Shown here in pieces: positions 35,530 through 44,126 of a stretch of 64,000 nt of DNA (its first letter is position 1; every line of letters starts with the position of its first letter). The notes beneath the pieces were generated by a model. That model had not been told where the DNA came from. It ran no database searches and saw nothing but the letters and a program-made list of their open reading frames with translations. Both the position numbers and the translations under genes were made by a program. Source of the stretch: Glycomyces sp. L485 (lineage in GTDB: Bacteria > Actinomycetota > Actinomycetes > Mycobacteriales > Micromonosporaceae); the NCBI RefSeq assembly GCF_022548875.1, contig NZ_JAKZEW010000017.1, positions 1 through 64,000 of the forward strand, given 5' to 3'.

Positions 35530-36936
35530 TCACTCCGTGCACAAACGCGGCGGTACGAGTTCGGAGGCGAAGATGTCCGCTGCCGTGAATGCGAAGGTCT
35601 CGTCATCGCCGTACCTGACCTCTTCCCGTGCCGCCACCGCATAGCGCAGTTCCTCACCGCCGCCGAGAGAGGCGGCCTTGGCGATCAATGCCGTCTTGAT
35701 CCGATTGGCGTTCACCGATTTGGCCCACTTCGCCTCGCCGACGAGAACCGGGATTCTGGTCCGCTCGGGTTGGGCCAGCACGACAGCGTCGATCTCGTCT
35801 TGGCCGCCGCCGCGCCACCAGGGGCCGACCTTCACGACCCGGTCTCCGAGCAGGCCCGCGACCGCGAGTCGCCGCAGGTGAGCCCGGAATGCCTCTTCGA
35901 ATGCCCACCCGAAGTGCTCGGAGGTCGCATCGGCGAGCGCGGCGACGATCCGCTCGCCCGAGCCGAGCTCGATCTCCTCGGCGTAGGCAGACAGGGGTCC
36001 TAGGTGGAAGGCGAGCAGGTTGTCGGCGATCGCATAGTACTTCCGCCGGGTCCGCGCGCTTTCGGTCACCGGCGTGACGTGCCGGAGCAGACGCAGCTCC
36101 TCCAGGCGTTCGAGCGTTCGAGTCGGGTTGGCGCCGACGGCGGTCTGAATCTCGGAGTACTTGGTGCTCCCCTGCGCGACCGCGTGCAGCACAGCCTCGG
36201 CCAGGCCGCCTTCGCCGGCCTCGGTCTTGAGGACGAATTCCGCTTCCAGTCGCAGCGGTGCACCGGGGCGGCAGGCGAGTTCCAGGAGGTTGTCTTCGAA
36301 TGATCGGCCTTGGTCCCACATGGACAGATGCAGCGGCATCCCGCCACAGACGGCCCATACCTTCGCGCGCTCGACCGAGTTCAAATCAGGCAGCATCCCG
36401 GCAGACTCGAACGGAAGAAACGGATGCAACTGCACGGCCAGGTCGAAGCGGCCATAGAGGGGTTCACGGGAGTCTTGGAGACCGAACATCGTGCGCACCG
36501 CCGATCCGCACAGCAGCACCTTCAGCGAGGTCCTCCCCTCCCATCGATCCCAGAACGCGCGCAGGATTCCCGGTAGGGCGGGTTCGGACTTCAACAGCTC
36601 GGGGAATTCGTCGAGTGCCAACAGCGTGGGCGTTGCGACGGCCAGCTCCGCCAGGTGGTCGAGGGCCTCGTCCCAGTCCCGATACGGGTTCGCGCCCGCG
36701 AGGTCGCGCCTGAGATCGGGGATCACAGCCGCCACTCGCGCGGAGAGGCTCCTGAGCTCGGCTGCGGCGGGAAGCCCCCGGCCGGTATAGAACACTGCTC
36801 GCTTGCCGCCGGTGAAATGACTGATCAACGCGGTCTTGCCGACTCGACGCCGCCCCCAGATCAGCGCGAACCGCGGAGAGGATCCCCACCAGCGCTCCAG
36901 GCGCTCCAGTTCCTCACGACGACCGACGAATTTCAT
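35530..36936 (-). CDS. AAA-type ATPase with C-terminal DUF234 (PD-(D/E)XK) domain
   Basis: A 468-residue protein of the archaeal-type ATPase family. Walker A GRRRVGKTAL near residue 30, Walker B LLALDEFPEL near 110, sensor LLCGSAVRTM, a winged helix (STKYSEIQTAVGANPTRTLERL), and a C-terminal DUF234 domain whose DEIDAVVL and VLVGEAKW keep the Asp...Glu-x-Lys nuclease pattern. The start MKFVGRREELERLERWW is the family consensus. These proteins are found as lone accessory genes; a defence or toxin-like role has been suspected but is not shown. Confidence 0.9.
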   Translation of the reverse strand: MKFVGRREELERLERWWGSSPRFALIWGRRRVGKTALISHFTGGKRAVFYTGRGLPAAAELRSLSARVAAVIPDLRRDLAGANPYRDWDEALDHLAELAVATPTLLALDEFPELLKSEPALPGILRAFWDRWEGRTSLKVLLCGSAVRTMFGLQDSREPLYGRFDLAVQLHPFLPFESAGMLPDLNSVERAKVWAVCGGMPLHLSMWDQGRSFEDNLLELACRPGAPLRLEAEFVLKTEAGEGGLAEAVLHAVAQGSTKYSEIQTAVGANPTRTLERLEELRLLRHVTPVTESARTRRKYYAIADNLLAFHLGPLSAYAEEIELGSGERIVAALADATSEHFGWAFEEAFRAHLRRLAVAGLLGDRVVKVGPWWRGGGQDEIDAVVLAQPERTRIPVLVGEAKWAKSVNANRIKTALIAKAASLGGGEELRYAVAAREEVRYGDDETFAFTAADIFASELVPPRLCTE

Positions 36937-36960
36937 ACACTGAAAGTATCATACGTCCAG

Positions 36961-36985
36961 TGCATGTTACATCGAATGCATGTAA
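36961..36985. promoter_or_regulatory. Palindrome and direct repeat upstream of the DUF234 ATPase
   Basis: TTACAT and ATGTAA (36967-36985) form an inverted repeat with a 7-base centre, interleaved with a direct repeat TGCATGT at 36961 and 36977. AT-rich and 25 bp from the ATPase start, it looks like an operator. Confidence 0.5.
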
Positions 36986-36990
36986 TAGAA

Positions 36991-37027
36991 GACCGGGCCC
37001 GGTGGCTTGCGCCGCCGGGTCCCGGTC
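36991..37027 (-). terminator. Hairpin after the subtilase gene
   Basis: A stem of about 16 bp (GACCGGGCCCGGTGGC with GCCGCCGGGTCCCGGTC, one wobble and one bulge) with a TTGC loop, followed on the minus strand by TTCTATT. It sits 68 bp beyond the subtilase stop. Confidence 0.65.
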
Positions 37028-37094
37028 ACTGGGCGGTGCTTCAGCTCGGGGCTCCCCCAACCGGGAGTCCCGCTCTTGCGACCGCCCTGTTCTA

Positions 37095-40000
37095 TCAGTG
37101 GTTCAGGACCACGATCGTCCGCCCCGCCAGGTCCTCACCAGCGAAGTAGTTCACCGCCGCCAGATAGCGGCCTTCGGGATCGAGGTCCGACCAGCTCGCG
37201 GTGACGGTGTATTCGCCGCCTGGAGCGGCGTCGATCGAATCCGGGGTCACCGTCAGGCCGCTCGCGACCTCGGGGAGCGCCCAGGTGTGGACCGAGACCT
37301 CGACGGTCTCGACCGGCGCGCTCCACAGGTCCACGTAGATGACGTACGTCTGACCCGGTTCCAGGTCGAGTACCTCGTCGGAACTCGCGTTGGACGTCTC
37401 GTCGTACAACGCGAGCGATCCGTCGGAGTCCCTGGTGTAGGCGTAGAGGTCCAGGTCGGTGCCCGCTTCGTAGTCGGCATCGACGGTCGCTACGCGGCCC
37501 GTCACGGCGTCTGCCGGGACGGTGAACTCGAACGCCTTGGTCTGCTCGCGCTCCGGCGGGCTGTCCCTGGGGAACGTGGATTTGTCCGCGCCGCTCAGCG
37601 TCAGCGTCTCGACCTCGGAGGCGACCGGGCCGGACGCCGTGATCTCCAGCGGCGCCTCGATTCCGGTCCGCACGCCGATCTCGATCGACCCCTCCGGTCC
37701 CGAGACGAGGACTTCCTGCGGCGCGGCGATGTCCTTGTACCGGACTGCGATCGGGCTGTGGACCTCATGGCCGTACCAGTCGCGCCAGGTCAGCGAGCCG
37801 AACGACCATTCGCCGACGGCGGCGTCAGTGCGGGTGACGGTGAGCGTGTATGTCATCGACGCCCCGGGGGCGACCCTGAGCCAGGCGCGGTCCACGGTCA
37901 CCTCGAAGCCGGCCGGCGCCTCGATCTCGGGAACGTAGAAGCCGTAGCGGTCGTCCACGTTGGTCACCGTACGGGTGATCGTCTGCACGCCGACCAGGTC
38001 ATTGACCGCGATCGACGGGTAGTTCAGGTCGCTCGGGTCGATCGCGCCGTGCTCGGCCTCGTTCGCCTGGCAGGTCGCGCCCTCGTCGAGCTGCTGGAAC
38101 TGCCCGATGGCACATCCGTAGCCGATCCAATCGTCGACGCCCGAGTCGTAGACCAGGCCAGGGTCGAACATGGTCCGCCCGTCGGCGTGTCCGGCCCCGA
38201 AGTCGAACGGGGTGGCGTCCTCGCCGCCGCGCTGGATCGGTTCCCCCGCGGTGTCGACCTGGTAGGCGGTCGTCATCAGCGCCGACTTGACCGTCATCGG
38301 CGACCAGTCCGGGTTGGCGCTCATGAGCAACGCCGCGAGCCCGGCGACGTGCGGGCTCGACATGGACGTGCCGCTCATGATGCCGAAGTCGTCGTCTCCG
38401 GCCATCCAGTCGGGGGCGTACGCGGCGAGGACCTGGACGCCCGGTGCGGTGATGTCGGGCTTGAGCAGGTCGCCGTCCGGCACCAGGCTCGGGCCCACAG
38501 AAGAGAACGGCGCCATCTCGGGCGCGGTGTGCTCGACGGGTTCGAGCCGGTGGAGCGTGACGGTCGCCTCGGCGTTGCCGGCAGCATACGCTTCAAGCGC
38601 GTCACCGGCCTCGACGTCGATGTGGGCGGCGACGATCGGGGCATCCCAAGAGCTGGTGCGAATGTCGTCCGCTTCGGGGTCGTCGTTGTAGACGACCATC
38701 GCCGCACCACCCGCGTCGAGCACTTCCTCGCCCTTGTCGAAGACCATGACCTCGCCTTGGGCGCAGGCGACCGCACGACCGGAGACCGTCTCGGCGTCGA
38801 GCGTGCCGGGCAGGCAGAGCCGCGCCTCGCCCGGGTCGGCCCCGTCGAGCGCGGCCTCTTCGGCGAGAACCAAGTCGAGCTCCTTGTCGGCGCTGGACCA
38901 GCCGCCGATGGTGCCGTACGGGAAGGCCCGGCCGTCGCCGAGACTCAGCTCGGACTCGATGGCGCGCGGGTGTGTGGAGGCGGCCACGGTGGTCGCCCAC
39001 GGGCTGTTGTGGTTGACCGTGGCCGGGCCGTCGAAGCCCTGGTTGCCGGCGATGGTGGCGACGAAGACGCCGGCTGCGGAGGCATTGAACATCGCGATCG
39101 ACACCGGGTCGTTGACGCTGCTCCTCGCTCCGTGGACCGAGAAGTTGATGACGTCTACCCCGTCGTTGACGGCGTCATCGAAGGCCGCCACCGTGTCCGA
39201 GATGGCGCAGCCGCTGGGACCCCCGAACGGGGTGCCCCAGCAGGCCTTGTAGAACGCCAGGCGCGCGGCGGGAGCCAGGCCCGAGACGGTCCCCTGCGAT
39301 TCGCCGTCGAGCACAAGGTCGGTCCCCCAGTTCCCGGCGGCGATGCTGCCGATGTGGGTACCGTGCGTCCAGTCCGAGCGTGGCGATGCCAGGCCGACGC
39401 CGTCCGCTGCGAGGCCTTCGGCGTCATACCAGCGCGCACCGATCACCTTGTTGTTGCAGGTGACGTTGTCCTCCGGCTTCTCCTCGCCCTCGACGCACTC
39501 ACCACTCCACTTGGCGTCGATGATCTCCTGATCGGGCCTCGGCTCGGGCATGGGCGCGAAATGCGGGTGCTCAGGCCAGTAGCCGTCGTCGACGACGCCG
39601 ATGATGACACCCTCGCCCGCCCGCTCGCCGCCACCGAACTCCGTCTCCCACGACCCGCCGGCACCGGACAGGCCGAGGAACTCGGGCGAGGCGTCCATCT
39701 GGAGCGGCTGGCGCCGGTCGGGGAAGACGCCGGCGACGCGGTCGTGCCCGGCCAGCTCGGCCGCCTCGGCGGCGGTGAGCTCGACGGCGACGCCGTTGAA
39801 CACGGTGTCGAACTCGTAGTCGGGCGTGACGCCCTGGACCTCGGCGAGCACGTCGTCGCGGATCTCGGCCAGGTGGTCGCGGTACTCCTCGACCTGCGGC
39901 GAGTCCTGGTCGATGGTCTCGCCCTCGTCGGGGGCGGTGGCGGCCAGGCCGGTGAGGCCGCCGTCGTAGACGGCAACCGGTTCGTCGGAGAACTGGACGA

Positions 40001-40148
40001 GGTAGCGGCCGTCTCTGAACGAGGCGGCCGGTACAGGGTCGGCCTCGGCGGGGCCGGCGACGAGGGCCGTCGCCGTGAACGCGGCCGCGCCGACCAGCGC
40101 GGTGATGCGCCGTCCTCGAGCGGCACGGGATGGCCGTGCGGGTCTCAT
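37095..40148 (-). CDS. Secreted subtilisin-like S8 protease (1017 residues)
   Basis: Signal peptide ends near residue 36 (VAGPAEA). An inhibitor-I9-type propeptide follows (GRYLVQFSDEP, FNGVAVELTAAEAAELA). Catalytic Asp in GVVDDGYW (about 183), His in WTHGTHIG (about 262), oxyanion Asn in IAGNQG, Ser in SGTSMSSPHVAG (about 590). A PA-like insert sits between His/Asn and Ser, and a long fibronectin-III/pre-peptidase-like C-terminal region carries the rest (TVTNVDDRYGFY, TDLDLYAYTRDSDGSLALYD). The domain order resembles plant-type subtilases common in actinomycetes. Substrate unknown. Confidence 0.94.
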   Translation of the reverse strand: MRPARPSRAARGRRITALVGAAAFTATALVAGPAEADPVPAASFRDGRYLVQFSDEPVAVYDGGLTGLAATAPDEGETIDQDSPQVEEYRDHLAEIRDDVLAEVQGVTPDYEFDTVFNGVAVELTAAEAAELAGHDRVAGVFPDRRQPLQMDASPEFLGLSGAGGSWETEFGGGERAGEGVIIGVVDDGYWPEHPHFAPMPEPRPDQEIIDAKWSGECVEGEEKPEDNVTCNNKVIGARWYDAEGLAADGVGLASPRSDWTHGTHIGSIAAGNWGTDLVLDGESQGTVSGLAPAARLAFYKACWGTPFGGPSGCAISDTVAAFDDAVNDGVDVINFSVHGARSSVNDPVSIAMFNASAAGVFVATIAGNQGFDGPATVNHNSPWATTVAASTHPRAIESELSLGDGRAFPYGTIGGWSSADKELDLVLAEEAALDGADPGEARLCLPGTLDAETVSGRAVACAQGEVMVFDKGEEVLDAGGAAMVVYNDDPEADDIRTSSWDAPIVAAHIDVEAGDALEAYAAGNAEATVTLHRLEPVEHTAPEMAPFSSVGPSLVPDGDLLKPDITAPGVQVLAAYAPDWMAGDDDFGIMSGTSMSSPHVAGLAALLMSANPDWSPMTVKSALMTTAYQVDTAGEPIQRGGEDATPFDFGAGHADGRTMFDPGLVYDSGVDDWIGYGCAIGQFQQLDEGATCQANEAEHGAIDPSDLNYPSIAVNDLVGVQTITRTVTNVDDRYGFYVPEIEAPAGFEVTVDRAWLRVAPGASMTYTLTVTRTDAAVGEWSFGSLTWRDWYGHEVHSPIAVRYKDIAAPQEVLVSGPEGSIEIGVRTGIEAPLEITASGPVASEVETLTLSGADKSTFPRDSPPEREQTKAFEFTVPADAVTGRVATVDADYEAGTDLDLYAYTRDSDGSLALYDETSNASSDEVLDLEPGQTYVIYVDLWSAPVETVEVSVHTWALPEVASGLTVTPDSIDAAPGGEYTVTASWSDLDPEGRYLAAVNYFAGEDLAGRTIVVLNH

Positions 40149-40534
40149 AATCGGGGTTCCTTTCGGAGGGTTGCGCTTTCAAGTGGCGGGGTCGGCTTGT
40201 CGATGGATCCGGGGCGCGCCCGCCCTCACCCTGTGCGCGGGCGCGCCCCGGCTGGCGCGGTCAGCCCGAGACCGCGCCGTGTGGAGGAGATCAGGTCAAG
40301 TGGGCCGGGCCGCGGTCCTCGGCGCCGACGGGGAATCGGCGAGCAGTCGTTTCATAACAGTTCGTAGTAATTAGGGTGTTCCTCTCATAAAGCGAAGAAC
40401 CTTCCCGAAAGGGGAATACGGCGTCACTATGATTGCTTGAATCCACAACGATCGTCAATACGTTCGGATGCTTTTGAGGGGGTGCGAAATAGCCCCCCTG
40501 AGAACCCTCGATCCGCTGCGGCAGAGGAAGATTG
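40149..40534. other. Divergent promoter region, no gene
   Basis: About 390 bp between the subtilase and the XRE regulator. It is clearly richer in A+T around 40340-40470 than its surroundings, as expected for promoters on both strands, but no convincing -35/-10 pair or repeat could be assigned. Confidence 0.5.
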
Positions 40535-41698
40535 ATGGACAAGGCACAAGCGAGACAAGGAGGCACCGAGCTCGGGCGGTTCTTGCGCGCACGGCGCGAG
40601 AGGACCGGCCCCGCCGACGTCGGCCTGAGCGCCCGCCCGGGCGTTCGGCGCACACCGGGCCTGCGACGCGAGGAGCTCGCGATGCTCGCCGGAGTGAGCC
40701 CCGACTACTACAGGCGACTGGAGCGCGGCAAGGAATCCCACCCGAGCCCGCAGGTCATCGACGCACTGGCCCGAGCGCTGAGACTCGGCGGTCTCGAGCA
40801 CAGGCACCTGCGCGAACTGGCGGCGCGAGCCGGCTGCGCCAAAACGGCGCCCACCGCGCCGAGTCGGGCCCTACCGCCCGCGGTGCCGCTCATGCTGGAG
40901 CGGCTGCGGCCGTATCCGGCGATCGTGGTCAGCCGTGTCTTCGACGTGCTGGACGCCAATCCGAGCGGGCTGCGGATGCTGATAGGGATAGAGGACTGGC
41001 CGGCCGAGGAACGCAATCTCGCCCGTCTCCTGTTCCTGCACCCGTCCACCCGGAGAGTGTGCGGCGACTGGGAGCATCTGGCCCGCCGCTGCGTCGCCGG
41101 GCTCCGCACACTGGCCGGAACCGAACCCGATGCCCCCGACCTGGCAGGCGTCGTCGGCGAGCTGATGGCCGAGAGCCCGGAGTTCGCGAAGTTCTGGGAC
41201 CGCTACGAGGTCGAAGGACACACCTTCGGCGACAACACCTTCCACTTGCCGGAGCTGGGTACGATCAGGGTGGGCTACCAGGGCATGGTCTTGCAGGGCA
41301 CCGGAGGGCAGCGGCTGATATTCAGCTTCGCCCCTCCCGGCGGCCCCGACTACGACGCGCTGGTGAGGCTCGACGCGGAGGCCGCCGAGCACTTAGCACC
41401 CGCGGATCTCCTCCACGGCGATCGGCTTCTCCGGGAACGAGATCCGGACGCTCCGGGCCGACCGGGCCGGGAGTTGGAGGTACGCCGAGAGCTCGTCGCG
41501 ATGCGACCCTCGAGCACGCGCCCGTCCCCGGCGGCCTGGCGGCCGAGTGCAGGTCCGCGGCGACATCGGTGCAGTAGGGGTCGCGGAACGAGTCCTCCGC
41601 CAGGCCGAAGGCCTGCGCCTTCTCGCATGTGGCCTGCACCTCAGTCGTTATCGAACCGTGATGATTCAGAGACCGTTTCGTTTGTTTCGATCTCGTAG
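40535..41698 (+). CDS. XRE regulator with MmyB-like ligand domain, extended tail
   Basis: Helix-turn-helix at about residues 12-80 (TPGLRREELAMLAGVSPDYY, RRLERGKE) and MmyB-like domain about 105-290 (VVSRVFDVLDANPSGLRML, FHLPELGTIRVGYQGM, GGQRLIFSFAPPGG). Family members end soon after this point. Here the frame runs on for about 95 residues of Arg/Pro/Ser-rich sequence (SRGRGTSPPPGRRPAPS) that looks non-coding in origin and overlaps a minus-strand remnant. A lost stop or a frameshift is likely. ATG after GAGGAAG is preferred to the TTG 3 bp earlier. Confidence 0.8.
   Translation: MDKAQARQGGTELGRFLRARRERTGPADVGLSARPGVRRTPGLRREELAMLAGVSPDYYRRLERGKESHPSPQVIDALARALRLGGLEHRHLRELAARAGCAKTAPTAPSRALPPAVPLMLERLRPYPAIVVSRVFDVLDANPSGLRMLIGIEDWPAEERNLARLLFLHPSTRRVCGDWEHLARRCVAGLRTLAGTEPDAPDLAGVVGELMAESPEFAKFWDRYEVEGHTFGDNTFHLPELGTIRVGYQGMVLQGTGGQRLIFSFAPPGGPDYDALVRLDAEAAEHLAPADLLHGDRLLRERDPDAPGRPGRELEVRRELVAMRPSSTRPSPAAWRPSAGPRRHRCSRGRGTSPPPGRRPAPSRMWPAPQSLSNRDDSETVSFVSIS
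41393..41640 (-). pseudogene. Remnant of the 3' end of an unidentified gene
   Basis: Read on the minus strand, two stretches in different frames look coding: DSFRDPYCTDVAADLHSAA, then RDELSAYLQLPARSARSV followed by RISFPEKPIAVEEI before a TAA. Together they suggest the frameshifted end of a protein, perhaps of an exported beta-sandwich enzyme. It has no start and overlaps the XRE tail. Confidence 0.35.
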
Positions 41699-41705
41699 CG
41701 TATCG

Positions 41706-41761
41706 GTTAATCGATTAACGCTTCCGGTGGAGCCGCGCGTTAGGATAGTTAATCGATTAAC
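41706..41761. promoter_or_regulatory. Two perfect LacI-type palindromes GTTAATCGATTAAC
   Basis: Identical 14-bp palindromes at 41706-41719 and 41748-41761, centres exactly 42 bp (four helical turns) apart, in the 75 bp before the lacI start. A TAGGAT box (41741-41746) between them may be the -10 element, so the downstream copy would block transcription. Strong candidates for autoregulation of the operon. Confidence 0.85.
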
Positions 41762-41773
41762 CTCTCGGAAGGA

Positions 41774-42829
41774 ATGCCAACGGTGACCAAGCAACCCCGA
41801 CTCGCCGACGTCGCGAAGGCCGCGGGCGTCTCGACCGCCACGGCCTCCATGGCGCTCAACGACACCGGCGGCTCACGCATCGGACGCGAGACCCGCGAGC
41901 GGGTCCGCACGGCGGCAGCCGAACTCGGCTACCGCCCCAACACCGTCGCACGCGGCCTGCGCACCAGGCGCAGCCAGATGATCGGCTTCGTGGGCGACGA
42001 CGTCGCCACCACTCCCTTCGCCGGCCAGATGATCCGCGGCGCCCACGACGCCGCCCGCGAGGCCGGATTCCTCCTGCTCATGGTCGACACCACCGGCGAC
42101 TCCGCCGAGACCGGCGAGGCCATCGCCGCCCTCCAGGAGCGCCAGATCGACGGCGTCCTCCTCGCCACCATGTACCACCAGGTCATCGAAGTCCCGGAGG
42201 CGATCGGCTCGACCCCGCACGTGCTGCTCGACGCCCGAACCGCCCACGGCTCGTCCTCCTCGGTCGTCCCCGACGAGCGCGGAGGCACGCTCGGCGTCCT
42301 CGCCGAACTGACCACCGCCGGGCACACCCGCATCGGACACGTGACCACAGTAGAGCAGGTCGAGGCGCGGCGACTCCGCCTGGCCACCTGGAGCGAGCAC
42401 GTCGCCGCCTACGGACTCGACCCGGCCGAGCTGCTGGCCGAGGGCACCGGGTCGACGAGCCCCGGCGGCTTCGCGGCGGCGATGCGGCTGCTGCGCCGCC
42501 CCGACCGGCCCACCGCGATCTTCTGCTTCAACGACCGGATGGCCATGGGCGTCTACCGCGCCGCCGCCGAACTCGGCCTGTCCATTCCAGACGACCTCTC
42601 CATCGTCTCCTACGACGACCAAGAACTCATCGCCCCCGAACTCGTTCCCGGGCTCACCTCGGCGGCCCTCCCCCACTACGACATGGGGCAGTGGGCCGTC
42701 CGGGAACTGCTGCGGCGTCTCGGTGAACCCGACGCCGAACCCGTCCGGCACCTCATGCCATGCCCGGTGAGCCGACGCGAGTCGGTCGCCGGGCCCCGAC
42801 CCTTCCATTCGATCCCTTTGGAGACATGA
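41774..42829 (+). CDS. LacI-family repressor heading the sucrose/fructan operon
   Basis: A 351-residue LacI/GalR protein. Helix-turn-helix RLADVAKAAGVSTATASMAL, hinge NTVARGLRTRRSQMIGFV, and sugar-binding core with FCFNDRMAMGVYRAAAELG and the IPDDLSIVSYDDQELI region. It is the first gene of the operon, followed by a binding protein whose ATG overlaps its stop (ATGA). Two perfect palindromes just upstream are its likely operators. Inducer probably sucrose, fructose or a fructoside, judged from the genes downstream. Confidence 0.92.
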   Translation: MPTVTKQPRLADVAKAAGVSTATASMALNDTGGSRIGRETRERVRTAAAELGYRPNTVARGLRTRRSQMIGFVGDDVATTPFAGQMIRGAHDAAREAGFLLLMVDTTGDSAETGEAIAALQERQIDGVLLATMYHQVIEVPEAIGSTPHVLLDARTAHGSSSSVVPDERGGTLGVLAELTTAGHTRIGHVTTVEQVEARRLRLATWSEHVAAYGLDPAELLAEGTGSTSPGGFAAAMRLLRRPDRPTAIFCFNDRMAMGVYRAAAELGLSIPDDLSIVSYDDQELIAPELVPGLTSAALPHYDMGQWAVRELLRRLGEPDAEPVRHLMPCPVSRRESVAGPRPFHSIPLET

Positions 42830-44112
42830 ACATGCAACGACGCAACCTCATGAAGCTCGCCGCCGCGACCGGCGGCGCCGCCCTCACCGGACCGGCCCTG
42901 GCCGCCTGCTCCGCCTCCAGCGGCGGCTCGTCCGACGGCGAGCTGCTGCTGTGGACCCACAGCGCCGGCAACGAAGAGGAGCTGGCCGTCACCGACCAGA
43001 TCATCGACACCTTCAACTCCCGACAAGACGCCTACACCGTGAAGCGCGAGTCCTTCCCCCAAGGCGCCTACAACGACAGCGTCAACGCCGCCGCGCTCTC
43101 GGGCGACCTGCCCGACCTGCTCGATGTGGACGGCCCCAACGTGCCCAACTGGGCCTGGGCCGGACACCTCCAGCCGCTGGACCTGCCCAGCGAACTCACC
43201 GACAAGTTCCTCCCGACCGCGCTCGGCGTCTTCCAAGACCAGCTCTACTCCGTCGGCCACTGGGAGGCCGCCTGCTCGATCTTCGCGCGCGAGTCGGTAC
43301 TGGAGGCCGCGAACGTCCGCATCCCCACCATGGACGAGCCCTGGGGCCGCGAGGAGTTCGACGAGATCCTCCAACGCCTGGTCACCGACGGCGGCTACCA
43401 GTGGGCCATCGACTTCAGCACCGCCGACATCGGCGAGTGGTACCCCTACGCCTACTCCCCCTTCCTCCAGAGCTTCGGCGGCGACCTGATCGACCGCTCC
43501 AGCTACCTGACCGCCGAAGGCGCGCTCAACGGCGACGCGGCCGTCGAGTGGGGCCGCTGGTTCCAAGGCATGTTCACCGGCGGGCTCTCCAACATGGAAT
43601 CACCGGCGGGCGCCGAGGACTTCAACCAGGGCGCGGCCGCGCTGGCCTTCAACGGCAACTGGGGCGCGCTCGCCGCCATCGACCTCTACGACGACATGCT
43701 GTTCCTGCCCCCGCCGGACTTCGGCGACGGCCCCAAGATCGGCGGCGGCTCCTGGCAGTGGGCCGTCTCCGCGGGCGCCGACCCGGCGGGCGCGAACTCC
43801 TGGATGGAGACCGCGCTGTCGGACGAGTTCGTCGCCGAGTTCGCCAACCTGACCGGCCTGATCCCGGCCACCGAGTCCGCCGCCGACCTCACCGAGCACT
43901 ACAGGACCGACGGCGACCTGCGGATGATGATGGACTACTCCCGCGCCTACGCGGTCCTGCGTCCCGAAACCCCCGCCTACACGGTCATCGCCAGCGTCTT
44001 CACCAAGTACGCAGGCGACATCATCCACGGCGGCGACGTCGCGGAGGCGCTCGACGCGGCCGTGTCCGAGATCGACGCCGACATCGAATCGAACTCCGGA
44101 TACGGGTTCTGA
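42826..44112 (+). CDS. ABC sugar-binding lipoprotein
   Basis: A 428-residue family-1 solute-binding protein. The signal has a twin-Arg-like start (MQRRNLMKLAAATGG) and lipobox ALAAC (Cys near residue 27), so a Tat-exported lipoprotein is likely. Binding fold visible in LLLWTHSAGNEEELAV, DLLDVDGPNVPNWAW and ALAFNGNWGALAAI. GGAG precedes the ATG, and the 4-bp overlap with lacI supports it; a second ATG two codons later is possible. Ligand inferred to be sucrose or fructo-oligosaccharide from the neighbouring hydrolase and kinase. Confidence 0.92.
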   Translation: MNMQRRNLMKLAAATGGAALTGPALAACSASSGGSSDGELLLWTHSAGNEEELAVTDQIIDTFNSRQDAYTVKRESFPQGAYNDSVNAAALSGDLPDLLDVDGPNVPNWAWAGHLQPLDLPSELTDKFLPTALGVFQDQLYSVGHWEAACSIFARESVLEAANVRIPTMDEPWGREEFDEILQRLVTDGGYQWAIDFSTADIGEWYPYAYSPFLQSFGGDLIDRSSYLTAEGALNGDAAVEWGRWFQGMFTGGLSNMESPAGAEDFNQGAAALAFNGNWGALAAIDLYDDMLFLPPPDFGDGPKIGGGSWQWAVSAGADPAGANSWMETALSDEFVAEFANLTGLIPATESAADLTEHYRTDGDLRMMMDYSRAYAVLRPETPAYTVIASVFTKYAGDIIHGGDVAEALDAAVSEIDADIESNSGYGF

Positions 44113-44126
44113 AGGAGCGGTCACGA

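Noticed and set aside
36960-40367. 1135-codon plus-strand frame opposite the subtilase
   Set aside because: Repetitive Arg/Gly/Val composition with no motifs; it is the antisense of a GC-rich gene with clear S8 catalytic motifs.
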